This document shows, one piece after another, positions 16,822-25,120 of a stretch of 64,000 bases of DNA (position 1 is its first letter; each line of letters opens with the position of its first letter). Source of the DNA: Chitinophaga caseinilytica (GTDB lineage: Bacteria > Bacteroidota > Bacteroidia > Chitinophagales > Chitinophagaceae); contig NZ_CP150096.1 in assembly GCF_038396765.1 (NCBI RefSeq), positions 5,439,001 to 5,503,000 on the forward strand, written 5' to 3'. The notes beneath the pieces are model-generated. The model had not been told where the DNA came from and made no database searches. It saw only the letters and a list, made by a program, of their open reading frames with translations. A program made the position numbers and the translations under genes.

Positions 16822-18317
16822 ATGAATGCATCGAACCCGAAGCAGAATATCTGGCAGGTCATATTCGCTTCTTCCGCGGGAACCCTTATCGAATGGTACG
16901 ACTTTTACATTTTCGGTAGCCTCTCCCTCATCCTGGCAGAAAAATTCTTCCCGGACACCAATCCTACCCTCGCCTATATCGCCACCCTCGCCACTTTTGC
17001 CATTGGTTTCGTGGTGCGGCCCTTCGGCGCCATCGTATTCGGCCGCCTGGGCGATATGGTAGGCCGTAAATACACATTTCTCCTCACGCTCCTCATCATG
17101 GGCGGCAGCACCTTCGCCATCGGCCTCATTCCCAGTTATGCCACCATTGGCGTTTTCGCGCCCATTCTCGTGCTCATCCTCCGGCTGGCCCAGGGCCTGG
17201 CGCTCGGCGGCGAATACGGCGGCGCGGCCACGTACGTAGCGGAACACTCCCCGCCAACCGACGCGGATACTTCACCAGCTTCATCCAAACCACCGCCACG
17301 CTGGGGCTTTTCGTTTCCCTCGGCGTGATCCTCGCCACCAGGCTCCTCATGACCCCGGAATCGTTCAACGACTGGGGCTGGCGTATCCCCTTCTGGCTGA
17401 GCATCTTTTTGGTGATGATGAGCTACTATATCCGCATCAAACTCCATGAATCCCCCCTGTTTACCAAGCTGAAAGCCGAAGGTAAAACCTCCACCAACCC
17501 GCTGAAGGAAAGCTTCGGCAAGAAGGAAAACCTGAAACTCGTGCTCCTCGCCCTCTTCGGCGCCACCATGGGCCAGGGCGTGGTTTGGTATACCGGCCAG
17601 TTCTATGCCCTCTCCTTCCTGCAAAACACCATGAAGATCGAGTTCATACAGTCCAACATCATCATCGCCACGGCACTGCTTTTCGGCACGCCGCTCTTTA
17701 TCTTATTCGGGCACCTGTCCGACAAGATCGGGCGCAAGAAGATCATGATGGTGGGCATGTTGATCGCCGCTATCAGCTACTTCCCTATCTATCATGCCAT
17801 GGATACCACGGTAGACCTGTCCCGCAAACAAGAGGTCACGGAGCGCTACCGCATCGAAAGCACCCTCACGCCGCATAACGGCACCCTCGTGGAAACCACG
17901 CGCAAAACCCGCGAGTTTACCGACGGCACCCTTGTCACGGAAATCACCAGCCCCGACAAGAAAGCCGCCGTGAAAGAAGTGAAGCTTGGCCAGTCGCAAA
18001 CCATCTGGATCATTTTCCTGGTATTTGTGCAGGTCGTGTTCGTTACCATGGTATACGGCCCCATCGCCGCATTCCTGGTGGAGCTTTTCCCCACGCGCAT
18101 CCGGTACACGTCCATGTCGCTGCCCTATCACATCGGCAACGGCGTGTTCGGCGGGATGCTCCCGGCTATCGCTACCTTGCTCGTACAGAAATACAATAAC
18201 CACCTGGCAGGGCTCATTTACCCGGTAGCCATTGCTATCGTATGTATGGTGATCGGCGTCGTGTTCATCAAAGAAAGAAAGACTGCAGACGGGTTCGAGG
18301 AAGACGCGGAAGTGTAA
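16822..18317 (+). pseudogene. MFS metabolite:H+ symporter with one-base frameshift
   Basis: The first 143 or so codons read MFS transporter (EWYDFYIFGSLSL, GRLGDMVGRKYTF and RLAQGLALGGEYGGAATYVAEHS), then the frame breaks at the C-run 17249-17252. Reading continues correctly in the next frame as NRRGYFTSFIQTTATLGLF, then GWRIPFWLS. Restoring one C gives about 498 residues with 12 membrane segments, typical of MHS-type (ProP/ShiA-like) symporters. A single homopolymer deletion could be a real mutation or a sequencing error. The substrate cannot be told. A periplasmic-looking insertion of about 60 residues (17810-18000) is unusual for the family. A terminator follows. Confidence 0.85.
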
Positions 18318-18341
18318 GAAAGGGTTATCTCAAAATGATAT

Positions 18342-18386
18342 AAAAACAGTCTGCAGGGTTGCGATCCGACAGACTGTTTTGTTTTT
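18342..18386 (+). terminator. Terminator after MFS transporter
   Basis: AAAACAGTCTG and CAGACTGTTTT form a stem of at least 11 bp with a GC-rich loop, followed by GTTTTTG. It lies 25 nt after the MFS stop codon. The arms are A/T-ended, so it may also work in reverse. Confidence 0.75.
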
Positions 18387-18451
18387 GTGGTCTGCCATCG
18401 ATGTTTTTGGGGAGGAACAAAACTTGACCTCACAATCTTAGAAATGGCCTT

Positions 18452-18790
18452 CTAATTCGTTGAAACAGGTTTCTGGCTACCATCTTGCCGGTTTAACAAT
18501 CTGAGAATTTGGGCAACATGCTGTTCGATCTGAAATAATCGACTTTTAATCTCCTGATGCTGGCTCTCATGCCTGAAGTCATTCATCTCAATACCAAACA
18601 AACGGTTGTTAGTCAACTGTACGCTTTGTTCAATCCTACTCGTACGTTCACTCGCATTTTTTACACGAATCTCATTCAACTCCAAACGATTGTCGATAAC
18701 TCTATGAAGATTGCCTAGTTCTGCCTTCATCTGCGAAAGCATGCCGTTATTATTCTCGCTAGTTCCGATCACTTTGTTTTCATGTACCAT
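18452..18790 (-). CDS. Small coiled-coil protein A
   Basis: 112 residues from ATG 18790 (MVHENKV). Heptad-rich (IDNRLELNEIRVKN, RIEQSVQLTNNRLFGIE, EIKSRLFQIEQHVAQILRLL) with charged residues between hydrophobic positions, so a long parallel or trimeric coiled coil is likely; no signal peptide. A longer frame extends to 18871 but lacks a better start. It sits 55 nt downstream of another coiled-coil gene with similar composition. The DNA is AT-rich relative to neighbours. Function unknown. Confidence 0.6.
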   Translation of the reverse strand: MVHENKVIGTSENNNGMLSQMKAELGNLHRVIDNRLELNEIRVKNASERTSRIEQSVQLTNNRLFGIEMNDFRHESQHQEIKSRLFQIEQHVAQILRLLNRQDGSQKPVSTN

Positions 18791-18845
18791 GTTGTAACGC
18801 TTGTTTTGTTGCCTGCTATTTCGGCAATTTTTTAACGATAATTGA

Positions 18846-19316
18846 TTACTTAACAACTCGAAGTTCAGCAATAGATATATGCTGCTCCTTTACTGTTTCC
18901 CCCAACACTTCCAATCGGCGATTGGTTTCAGCTTGCGCAGATTCCAGGTTATTCAAACGATTGTTAACTTCTGCCTGATTGCATTCCAAATTATCAATCC
19001 GACAAAGTATGCGCTCAAAATAAGCTTTGAATTCTTGATACGCGACACCCTGCTTGTACTGGTGCATATTAAAATTTGTCAGCAGGGCCACGAAATTCTC
19101 CTCCAAGGCTATCATTCGGCCGCTAAGACTTCCGAATTCTGACTCAATTCGATCAAAGTGTTCTTTCATTTCGAGCTTTACGGTCTCTAGTCCCGTTCTT
19201 ACATGTTGAAGTTCGCTCTTTACTTCTCCATTGGATGCTGTCAATTCCGATTGGAACTGAACAGACAAATCTTTAATTTTCTCAAAAATTGTGATCAATA
19301 ATTCCTGGTTTTCCAT
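18846..19316 (-). CDS. Small coiled-coil protein B
   Basis: 156 residues from ATG 19316 (MENQELLITIFEKIKDL). A longer frame reaches 19604, but its N-terminus (RRWRRRRARCR) is unlike protein and crosses the promoter, so the shorter start is preferred. Almost the whole protein is heptad repeats, ending with a tandem motif NRLNNLESAQAETNRRLEVL. No membrane segment. A perfect Bacteroidota promoter (TTTG at 19365-19368, 20 nt, TAACTTTG at 19337-19344) stands upstream. Both coiled-coil genes lie in AT-rich DNA and are probably co-transcribed. They could be scaffold, tail-fibre-like or chaperone-like; nothing decides it. Confidence 0.7.
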   Translation of the reverse strand: MENQELLITIFEKIKDLSVQFQSELTASNGEVKSELQHVRTGLETVKLEMKEHFDRIESEFGSLSGRMIALEENFVALLTNFNMHQYKQGVAYQEFKAYFERILCRIDNLECNQAEVNNRLNNLESAQAETNRRLEVLGETVKEQHISIAELRVVK

Positions 19317-19336
19317 AAATGGTAATTTATTTTTCA

Positions 19337-19368
19337 CAAAGTTAGAAGGCCAAACAATTCCAGCCAAA
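19337..19368 (-). promoter_or_regulatory. Bacteroidota promoter of the coiled-coil operon
   Basis: On the minus strand the -33 box TTTG (19365-19368) is separated by 20 nt from the -7 box TAACTTTG (19337-19344). This is a full match to the TTTG-N19-21-TAnnTTTG consensus. The leader to the ATG at 19316 is about 16 nt. Confidence 0.75.
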
Positions 19369-19461
19369 ATATGCATCTCCGAAAATCGGATATTGAAAGT
19401 GATAAAAACAAAAGCCGCCCTTAAAAAAGGCGGCTTCGATATCTTACAATACGCTACAGTA

Positions 19462-20436
19462 CTACGTTTCAAAATAGCGCAACAAATCTCCGAAATCCAG
19501 AGAAGGATTTTGTTCCTGCAACGCGCGCGCCTTCTTCGCCATCGCCTGCAGAAACTGTTTGTGCGCAGGGCTTTCAGGATTGAATGGCTTATGGCCTTTC
19601 GCACGCAGCAACTCCACCACCTGTCGCGCCACCTCCTGCGACGAAGGCTGCACGCAAGCCTTCAAAAAATGCTCCCACACATACTGCAACGCCTGCTCGT
19701 TCGGATGCACCATGTCTTCCTTGAAGAAACGGTAATCCCGCAGATCATCCATCACCAACTCATATGCCGGGAAATAAAACAGCCGGTCGAATTTATGCAC
19801 CAAATGATGCACCGCCTGCAACAATACCGCCTTGCTCAGATTATTTTCCACCACCCCGTCGCGCACATACCGCACAGGACTCACCGTAAACAGGATGTTC
19901 ACCTTCCGGTTCACGAAAAACAGCCGGTGCATCATGTTGTCCAGCGCCGAGATGATCTCATCCAGCGGCACCAGCTTTTTCGTGAACGATGCATCCGGCA
20001 CTTTGTGGCAATTGCCCACCAGGCGGCCGTCTTCCTTCAGGTACCAGGCGTGCGCCGTGCCCAGCGTGATCACCAGCCAGTCTGCCTCCTTCAATCGCGC
20101 CGCGGCAGCCGCCTGCGAATCGTTGATGCGCTGCAACACCGCGTTGCGGTCGGTCCCGGAGAAACGGGAATGATGGTCCCAGCTATGCCAGATATCTTCG
20201 TGTAAAAACAGCTCATCGGCCGTATAGCGCTTATCGTCCAGGTAGGAAGTCATGCTCCGGGCGATGCTCAGCGGGTTGAACAGGATGCCGTTGGGATTGA
20301 GCAACACGTCGAACCTGTGCTGCTCCAGCCGTGAACCGATCTCTTCAGCGAAACAGGAGCCCGACAGCAGTACTTTGTCGGAATGGTGTATGGAAGGCCC
20401 CAGCGGCTCCACCGGGAAAGTGAGGCGAAAATTCAT
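19462..20436 (-). CDS. GSCFA family protein
   Basis: 324 residues. Begins FRLTFPVEPL and contains SGSCFAEEIGSRLE at about 26-39, the GSCFA signature, followed by PNGILFNPLS and later DWLVITLGTAHAW, FTVSPVRYVRDG and VHPNEQALQYVWEHF, a pattern resembling SGNH/GDSL-type hydrolases with a terminal HP catalytic-like motif. The family is found mainly in Bacteroidota and its substrate is unknown, though esterase activity is a reasonable guess. No signal peptide. The -7 box TACTTTTG (20441-20448) ends 4 nt before the ATG. Confidence 0.9.
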   Translation of the reverse strand: MNFRLTFPVEPLGPSIHHSDKVLLSGSCFAEEIGSRLEQHRFDVLLNPNGILFNPLSIARSMTSYLDDKRYTADELFLHEDIWHSWDHHSRFSGTDRNAVLQRINDSQAAAAARLKEADWLVITLGTAHAWYLKEDGRLVGNCHKVPDASFTKKLVPLDEIISALDNMMHRLFFVNRKVNILFTVSPVRYVRDGVVENNLSKAVLLQAVHHLVHKFDRLFYFPAYELVMDDLRDYRFFKEDMVHPNEQALQYVWEHFLKACVQPSSQEVARQVVELLRAKGHKPFNPESPAHKQFLQAMAKKARALQEQNPSLDFGDLLRYFET

Positions 20437-20461
20437 GCTGCAAAAGTATCAAAATTTCGGG

Positions 20462-21307
20462 CTAATGACCGAACACGCTATCGGCTTGTACCATCGCTTC
20501 CGCAAAAGCCTTTGCATCCAGCCCGGTATCGATCCCCCGCTGCTGGCAGAACCACAGCAGGTTTTCCGTGGCAATATTCCCCACCAGATCATCCTGCGCC
20601 ATGGGGCAACCACCGATGCCGCGGATCGCACTATCGAACCGCCGGCACCCGTTATCCCATGCCGCCGCGATCTTCTCCTCCCAGGCCTGCGGCGTGGAAT
20701 GGAAATGCGCCCCGAACTCCACCTCCGGGTAAGCCGGCACCAGCTTCGAGAACAGTGCCGAAATACCCTCCGGCTTCGCCACGCCTACCGTATCTGCGAG
20801 GGAAATGATGGGAATGTGCAGGGCCGCGAACCGGTCTGCCCATTCCAGGGCTACTTCCGGACTGTACGGATCGCCGTACGGATTACCGAAGCCCATGGAA
20901 ATATAGATCACCAGCTGCTTTTCGTTCTTGATGCAAAGCTCCTGGATGGTTTGCACCTGCTCCAGCGACTCGGCGATCGTTTTGTTGGCGTTCCGCAGCT
21001 GGAACGTCTCTGAAATGGAAAAAGGGAACCCCAGGTAATGGACCCGCTCATGCCCCACCGCATCTTCCGCCCCGCGGACGTTCGCCACGATCGCCAGCAG
21101 CTTCGTGGCCGATTCGTCCAGCCCCGCCAGCACCTCCGCCGTGTCCGCCATCTGGGGAATGGCTTTGGGAGACACGAAGCTGCCGAAGTCCAGCGTATCG
21201 AAACCTACGCGCAGCAAGGCGTTGAGGTAGGCGGTCTTCTCCTGGGCAGGGATCTGGCGCGGCCAGCCCTGCATGGCGTCTCGCGGGCATTCGATGATTT
21301 TGAGCAT
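20462..21307 (-). CDS. Hydroxymethylglutaryl-CoA lyase
   Basis: 281 residues, a TIM-barrel HMGL-like enzyme: the N-terminal ECPRDAMQG stands for the catalytic RDG(L)Q segment, and there are GIGGCPMAQDDLVGN near the C-terminus (the Cys-containing loop of HMG-CoA lyases) and SLADTVGVAKP with the metal-binding region HFHST. The reaction cleaves HMG-CoA to acetoacetate and acetyl-CoA, as in leucine degradation. No other leucine-degradation genes are visible in the window, so the pathway is inferred from family only. Downstream on the same strand is the GSCFA gene, 26 nt away. Confidence 0.85.
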   Translation of the reverse strand: MLKIIECPRDAMQGWPRQIPAQEKTAYLNALLRVGFDTLDFGSFVSPKAIPQMADTAEVLAGLDESATKLLAIVANVRGAEDAVGHERVHYLGFPFSISETFQLRNANKTIAESLEQVQTIQELCIKNEKQLVIYISMGFGNPYGDPYSPEVALEWADRFAALHIPIISLADTVGVAKPEGISALFSKLVPAYPEVEFGAHFHSTPQAWEEKIAAAWDNGCRRFDSAIRGIGGCPMAQDDLVGNIATENLLWFCQQRGIDTGLDAKAFAEAMVQADSVFGH

Positions 21308-21339
21308 ACGCTAAAATAACGAATTCCCCCGTTCATCCA

Positions 21340-22113
21340 TCAGGCGTCCAACCGCTGTTTCATGGCTTCGTAGAGGATGATCCCCGCGGCAACGGACACG
21401 TTGAACGATTCGAAATTATTCTGCATGGGGATGTGGAACTGCTCGTCGGCCGCTTTCAACAGCGCCGGGTACACGCCCTTGTCTTCCGAGCCCATGATCA
21501 CCGCCACCGGCTCGCGCCAGGGCAGGTCCTGCAGCTTCGATTTGGCCTCCATCTCGCTGGCCACCACTTTGATGCCGTTGAGATGCAGCTCGTCGATGGC
21601 TTTTAGCAGGCTGTTCACCCGGCAGATCGCGATGCGTTCCAGCGCGCCGGCGGAAGATTTGAGGGCTTCCTCGTTCAGCGCGGCGATGCCCCGGTCGGGG
21701 ATGATGATGGCCTGCGCCCCGCAGCAGACCGCGCTCCGGGCGATGGCGCCGATATTGCGGACGTCGGTAATGCCGTCGAGGATGAGGAAAAGGGGCGTTT
21801 CGCCTTTTTCGACCGTATGGGAGATCACGTCCTGGAGGTCGAGATAGGCCACGGAAGCCGCCAGGGCTACCACGCCCTGGTGGTTGGCCTGGGTGAGGCT
21901 ATTGAGTTTTTCCACCGGTACGTAGTTGATGGGGATACGCAGTTCGGTGGCCTGGTTGCGGATTTGCGGTATAATATCGCCGGAGGCGGTTTTGAGCATG
22001 TAGATGCGCTCGATGGCCTTTCCGTTCTTCATGGCTTCCAGCAGGGGCTGGCGGCCGATGATGAGGGAAGACTGTTTGGGCTTGGGAGCCTGTGGTTTGA
22101 AACGGTGGTTCAT
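21340..22113 (-). CDS. rlmB: 23S rRNA (guanosine-2'-O)-methyltransferase RlmB family
   Basis: 257 residues. An N-terminal substrate-binding segment (IIGRQPLLEAMKNGKAIERIYML) precedes a SpoU/SPOUT domain with LDGITDVRNIGAIARSA, AIIIPDRG, AVIMGSEDKGV and HIPMQNNFESFNVSVAAGIILYEA, the three SpoU motifs with the knot region. RlmB methylates G2251 in the P-loop of 23S rRNA; other TrmH members are similar, so the exact nucleotide is inferred. The -7 box TATCTTTG (22119-22126) ends 5 nt before the ATG. Confidence 0.9.
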   Translation of the reverse strand: MNHRFKPQAPKPKQSSLIIGRQPLLEAMKNGKAIERIYMLKTASGDIIPQIRNQATELRIPINYVPVEKLNSLTQANHQGVVALAASVAYLDLQDVISHTVEKGETPLFLILDGITDVRNIGAIARSAVCCGAQAIIIPDRGIAALNEEALKSSAGALERIAICRVNSLLKAIDELHLNGIKVVASEMEAKSKLQDLPWREPVAVIMGSEDKGVYPALLKAADEQFHIPMQNNFESFNVSVAAGIILYEAMKQRLDA

Positions 22114-22118
22114 CGGCG

Positions 22119-22126
22119 CAAAGATA
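22119..22126 (-). promoter_or_regulatory. -7 box of rlmB abutting the start codon
   Basis: TATCTTTG on the minus strand matches TAnnTTTG perfectly and ends 5 nt before the ATG, leaving room for a leader of 0-2 nt. Confidence 0.6.
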
Positions 22127-22132
22127 CGGGAT

Positions 22133-22690
22133 TCAAAGCTCCCCTTCCAGCATCATGAGCCTTATCTTTTGGATCGCGGCCACGGAAAGGGAGTCCGTGA
22201 TCCCGAAATCCTTCACCATCTGGTAGGCTTCCTCGAAGGGAACGCGGCGAACGGCCAGCTGTTCCGTCTCCTCCGGCTCCGCCTCCCCCATCTCCAGCCC
22301 CTGCGCCAGGAACACGATCCCGGACTCGTCGGATACCGAGTTGGAAAGGTGCATCTTCACGACCGGCCGCCAATGCCGTGCCCGGAGCCCTGTTTCCTCC
22401 AGCAGCTCGCGCTGCGCGGCGATGAGCGGGTCTTCGCCATGGGGCCCGCCGCCCTCGGGGATTTCCCAGCTCCAGGCCTCCAGCGGCACGCGGTATTGCC
22501 CCACCAGCCAGATGTGCTGCTCCTCGTCCATCGCCACCACACCGATGGCCACGTTCTTGAAATGGACGGTCCCGTAAATGCCCGGATTGCCGGCCGGGTT
22601 CAGGCCGCGGCGCTCCGTGACCCTGATCCAGGGGTTTTCGTAAGGAATACTGGCAGACTCGAAGCGCCAGGGGTTTTGATGCTGTTCCAT
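22133..22690 (-). CDS. NUDIX hydrolase
   Basis: 185 residues from ATG 22690. A longer frame to 22753 adds an unlikely N-terminus and overlaps a terminator. The Nudix box is EGGGPHGED... with REL-LEETGL, fitting GX5EX7REUXEEXGU. Substrate not determined; the N-terminal part (SIPYENPWIRVTERR) resembles ADP-ribose/nucleoside diphosphate-sugar pyrophosphatases. It ends 20 nt upstream of rlmB on the same strand, though rlmB has its own promoter box. A TTTATTTG-like box precedes this gene, one mismatch from consensus, 4 nt before ATG. Confidence 0.88.
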   Translation of the reverse strand: MEQHQNPWRFESASIPYENPWIRVTERRGLNPAGNPGIYGTVHFKNVAIGVVAMDEEQHIWLVGQYRVPLEAWSWEIPEGGGPHGEDPLIAAQRELLEETGLRARHWRPVVKMHLSNSVSDESGIVFLAQGLEMGEAEPEETEQLAVRRVPFEEAYQMVKDFGITDSLSVAAIQKIRLMMLEGEL

Positions 22691-22721
22691 CCGGCAAATA
22701 AACGCAATTCGCCCCGAAACG

Positions 22722-22744
22722 AAAAAAAGCGGGCCGACGCCCGC
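22722..22744 (-). terminator. Terminator of the GNAT gene cluster
   Basis: Read on the minus strand, GCGGGC and GCCCGC form a 6-bp GC stem with a 4-nt loop and are followed by a run of T (plus-strand A's 22722-22728). It lies 33 nt past the stop at 22778. Confidence 0.7.
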
Positions 22745-22777
22745 TTCGTACATAGGTTCTTGTAACTGTATTTCTGT

Positions 22778-23218
22778 CTATAAGGAGAGGTAGTAATACG
22801 CGAATTCTTCGTCCAGCTTCCAGCCCGTACTTTCATACAGCGCCCGCGCCTTTTCATTGTCGAAATGGGTCTGGAGCATCAGGTAACGGCTGCCCGTTTC
22901 CTGCCCCAGCTCCCGGGCTTTGGCCAGCAGCTCCCGCGCCGCGCCTTTCCGGCGGGCGGCCGGGGCCACGAACAGATCGTTCAAAATCCAGGCTTTCTTC
23001 ATGCCGATCGAGGAAAAAACGGGATACAGCTGCGTAAAGCCGATTACTTCGTTTTCGTCGACGGCGAGGTAAATGACGCTGTCCTGCTGCCGGAGGCGCT
23101 CGCGCAGGAACGCCTCGGCGCCTGCAACGTCAGGTGCCTGTTCATAATGTTGCCGGTAGGCGTCGAACAACGCGGCGAGGGCGTTCAGCCGGTCTTCCGT
23201 GGCTTTAATAATTTGCAT
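22778..23218 (-). CDS. GNAT family N-acetyltransferase
   Basis: 146 residues: MQIIKATEDRLNALAALFDAYR, then EVIGFTQLYPVFSS, then the acetyl-CoA-binding region LFVAPAARRKGAARELLAKARELG (motif A, RxxGxG/A type) and LMLQTHFDNEKARALYESTGW. It acetylates an unknown amine. It overlaps the stop of the GNAT-DinB fusion gene by 14 nt and is the last gene of a run with that fusion and EamA, followed by a terminator. Confidence 0.9.
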   Translation of the reverse strand: MQIIKATEDRLNALAALFDAYRQHYEQAPDVAGAEAFLRERLRQQDSVIYLAVDENEVIGFTQLYPVFSSIGMKKAWILNDLFVAPAARRKGAARELLAKARELGQETGSRYLMLQTHFDNEKARALYESTGWKLDEEFAYYYLSL

Positions 23219-24140
23219 GTACGGGGAATATTTGATGGAGGTGATGTTGTAAGTGACGAAGGTAATCGTTGGCCCAGAATTCCAGTGTAGCCGGCGGGTT
23301 CTGGCCGATCACGAGCACGTTCCCCAACGCTTCGGCCGGAATGAGCGGCAGCAGGCGAACGATGTGCAGGTTCACGCTTTTCCATATCTGCACCAGCTCG
23401 CGCCAGTCTTCCCGCATATATTGCCGCGCTTCCACCCAGAAATCCTGGTCGTAGCCGGGCGCTTCCAGTAAAGCGGTCTGCTGCGCGCGGATGAAGCGCG
23501 GGTAATTGTTGAGGGCCGAATCGGTGAGATGGCCGAGGATCTCCTTTTTGCTCCATTTTTCGGGGGAAGGACGGGCAGATGCCTCTTCATCGGTGAACTG
23601 CAAAAGCCGGAGCTCCGTTTGCAGCACTTCTTCCTTCAATGCCCTCGACAGTGCCGCCAGCGGCGGTTCCCGGAGGGATATTTCCATCTTGATGTCGCAT
23701 CTTTCGTATACCCCGTTTTCCACTTCCACTTCTTCGAACCCCAGTTTATGGTACATGGTGATGGCCGGGGTGAGCTGGCGGCTGGAGTACAATACCATCT
23801 TCGCGAAGCCTTTTTCCGCCGCTCTTTCGATGATGGCCTTGCCCAGCGCCCAGCCGAGCTTGCGGCCCTGGAAGCTTTCGTCCACGGCCATTTTCGTCAT
23901 TTCCACCGTATCGTCCGACTTCAGCCGGTAAGCCACCGTGCCCACCACCTGGTTGCCGATGGATACGAAGATGATGTCGCCGCCCGGGGCGATGATATGT
24001 TCGTGCGGATGTTCCAGCACGGCGATGTCTACCGGTTCGAGCCGGAAGAATTTGCTGATCCAGGCCTTGTTCAGCCTTTCGAAATGCGGCTGGTAGTCTG
24101 GGTGCCAGCTCAGGATGCGGATATCATTTGCTGCGTTCAT
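23205..24140 (-). CDS. Fusion of GNAT acetyltransferase and DinB-like domain
   Basis: 311 residues. The first 155 are a GNAT domain (VSIGNQVVGTVAYRL, then VDESFQGRKLGWALGKAIIERA and MYHKLGFEEVEV). Residues about 165-305 are a DinB/DUF664-like four-helix bundle (RPSPEKWSKKEILGHLTDSALNNYPRFIRA, then LEFWANDYLRHLQHHLHQI), whose histidines at the N- and C-terminal ends usually bind metal, as in DinB-type thiol transferases and hydrolases. This covalent link of acetyltransfer to a metal-binding bundle suggests related chemistry on one substrate, possibly a small amine or thiol. It overlaps both neighbours (14 and 17 nt), so translational coupling is likely. Confidence 0.85.
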   Translation of the reverse strand: MNAANDIRILSWHPDYQPHFERLNKAWISKFFRLEPVDIAVLEHPHEHIIAPGGDIIFVSIGNQVVGTVAYRLKSDDTVEMTKMAVDESFQGRKLGWALGKAIIERAAEKGFAKMVLYSSRQLTPAITMYHKLGFEEVEVENGVYERCDIKMEISLREPPLAALSRALKEEVLQTELRLLQFTDEEASARPSPEKWSKKEILGHLTDSALNNYPRFIRAQQTALLEAPGYDQDFWVEARQYMREDWRELVQIWKSVNLHIVRLLPLIPAEALGNVLVIGQNPPATLEFWANDYLRHLQHHLHQIFPVHANY

Positions 24141-25044
24141 AACTTTTTTGCTTGTTGAATGCCTTGTTGACGAGGTACACGCCCAGGAGGGTCACCATGC
24201 ACGAGAGCCCCATGAGCCAGTTCAGTTTTTCCTGGAGGATGAGCCACCCGAGGATCACGGCAACGATGGGATTGATGTAGGCATATATGGATACCAGCGA
24301 AGGCGGTAAATTGTTCAGGGCGAAAACGTAAGCGGAGTAACTTAACAATGATCCGATAAAAACGAGGTACAGTAAGCTGCCCCATAATTCTCCGGTGAAC
24401 GATGAAAAATGCAGGTGCTGCCCCATGAACCCCGCGATAACGAGCATCACTACCCCGCTGAACAGCATCTGGAACCCGGCGCCATACAGGTAATTGACGC
24501 CCAGCGCCCACTTGGCCGTGAGCACCGACCCCAGCGCCCAGAACACGCAGGCCAGGGTGATCAGCATCACCCCGAAACGGTATTCCTCATTCATCAGCTG
24601 GGCCAGGTTGTCGTAAAAGATGCCCCCGATCCCCAACAGCCCGATCAGCATCCCGACCACCAACTGCACGGTAATTTTCGTTTTCTGCACGAGGAAATAA
24701 CTGAAGATCGTGATCCAGATGGGAACGGTGGCCGCAATGATGGCGCCCAGCCCGCTGGGGATGTACTGCATGGCCCAGGTCATGAGCCCGTTGCTGCCGC
24801 AAAGCATGATGGTGCCGATCACGAATAATTTGGATAGCACGGGAAACTGCGGCAGTTTATACCCCTTCATGAGGAAAAACGCCACGAGGATAACGCCGGC
24901 GCTCGTTTGCCGGAGGCCCGCCAGCATCATGCCGTGCATGTGCTGCACGCCGATCCGGGCCGCCAGGTAGGTGGTCCCCCAAAAGATACTTACGATGACA
25001 AGCGCCACGTAAGCGTTGGTATGGTTCCGCTGTTGCATATTCAT
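24124..25044 (-). CDS. EamA family (DMT) transporter
   Basis: 306 residues, ten predicted hydrophobic helices in two EamA repeats (VSIFWGTTYLAARIG and the second GSLLSYSAYVFALNNLP...INPIVAVILGWLILQEK). DMT exporters move amino acids, amines or other metabolites; the decarboxylase directly upstream may make its substrate, but that is inference. It overlaps the GNAT-DinB gene by 17 nt and starts 77 nt downstream of the decarboxylase stop, with a perfect 9-bp hairpin (25073-25094) in the gap. Confidence 0.88.
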   Translation of the reverse strand: MNMQQRNHTNAYVALVIVSIFWGTTYLAARIGVQHMHGMMLAGLRQTSAGVILVAFFLMKGYKLPQFPVLSKLFVIGTIMLCGSNGLMTWAMQYIPSGLGAIIAATVPIWITIFSYFLVQKTKITVQLVVGMLIGLLGIGGIFYDNLAQLMNEEYRFGVMLITLACVFWALGSVLTAKWALGVNYLYGAGFQMLFSGVVMLVIAGFMGQHLHFSSFTGELWGSLLYLVFIGSLLSYSAYVFALNNLPPSLVSIYAYINPIVAVILGWLILQEKLNWLMGLSCMVTLLGVYLVNKAFNKQKSYERSK

Positions 25045-25072
25045 CAGGTTAAATCGGGGAGGATGTTAGCAA

Positions 25073-25094
25073 GCGATGGGTAGAAACCCATCGC
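25073..25094. promoter_or_regulatory. Hairpin between decarboxylase and EamA genes
   Basis: GCGATGGGT, loop AGAA, and ACCCATCGC form a perfect 9-bp stem. No T-run follows on either side, so it is not a normal terminator; it may be an mRNA processing or stability element in the intergenic gap. Confidence 0.4.
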
Positions 25095-25120
25095 CAATAA
25101 TACTAATATCAACCTCTAAA

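Noticed and set aside
19317..19604. Longer N-terminus of coiled-coil protein B.
   Set aside because: The extra 96 codons cross a perfect promoter and encode an Arg-rich unlikely start; the ATG at 19316 is preferred.
25073..25094. Hairpin considered as a terminator of the decarboxylase gene.
   Set aside because: There is no T-run on either strand, so it is listed only as a possible regulatory hairpin.
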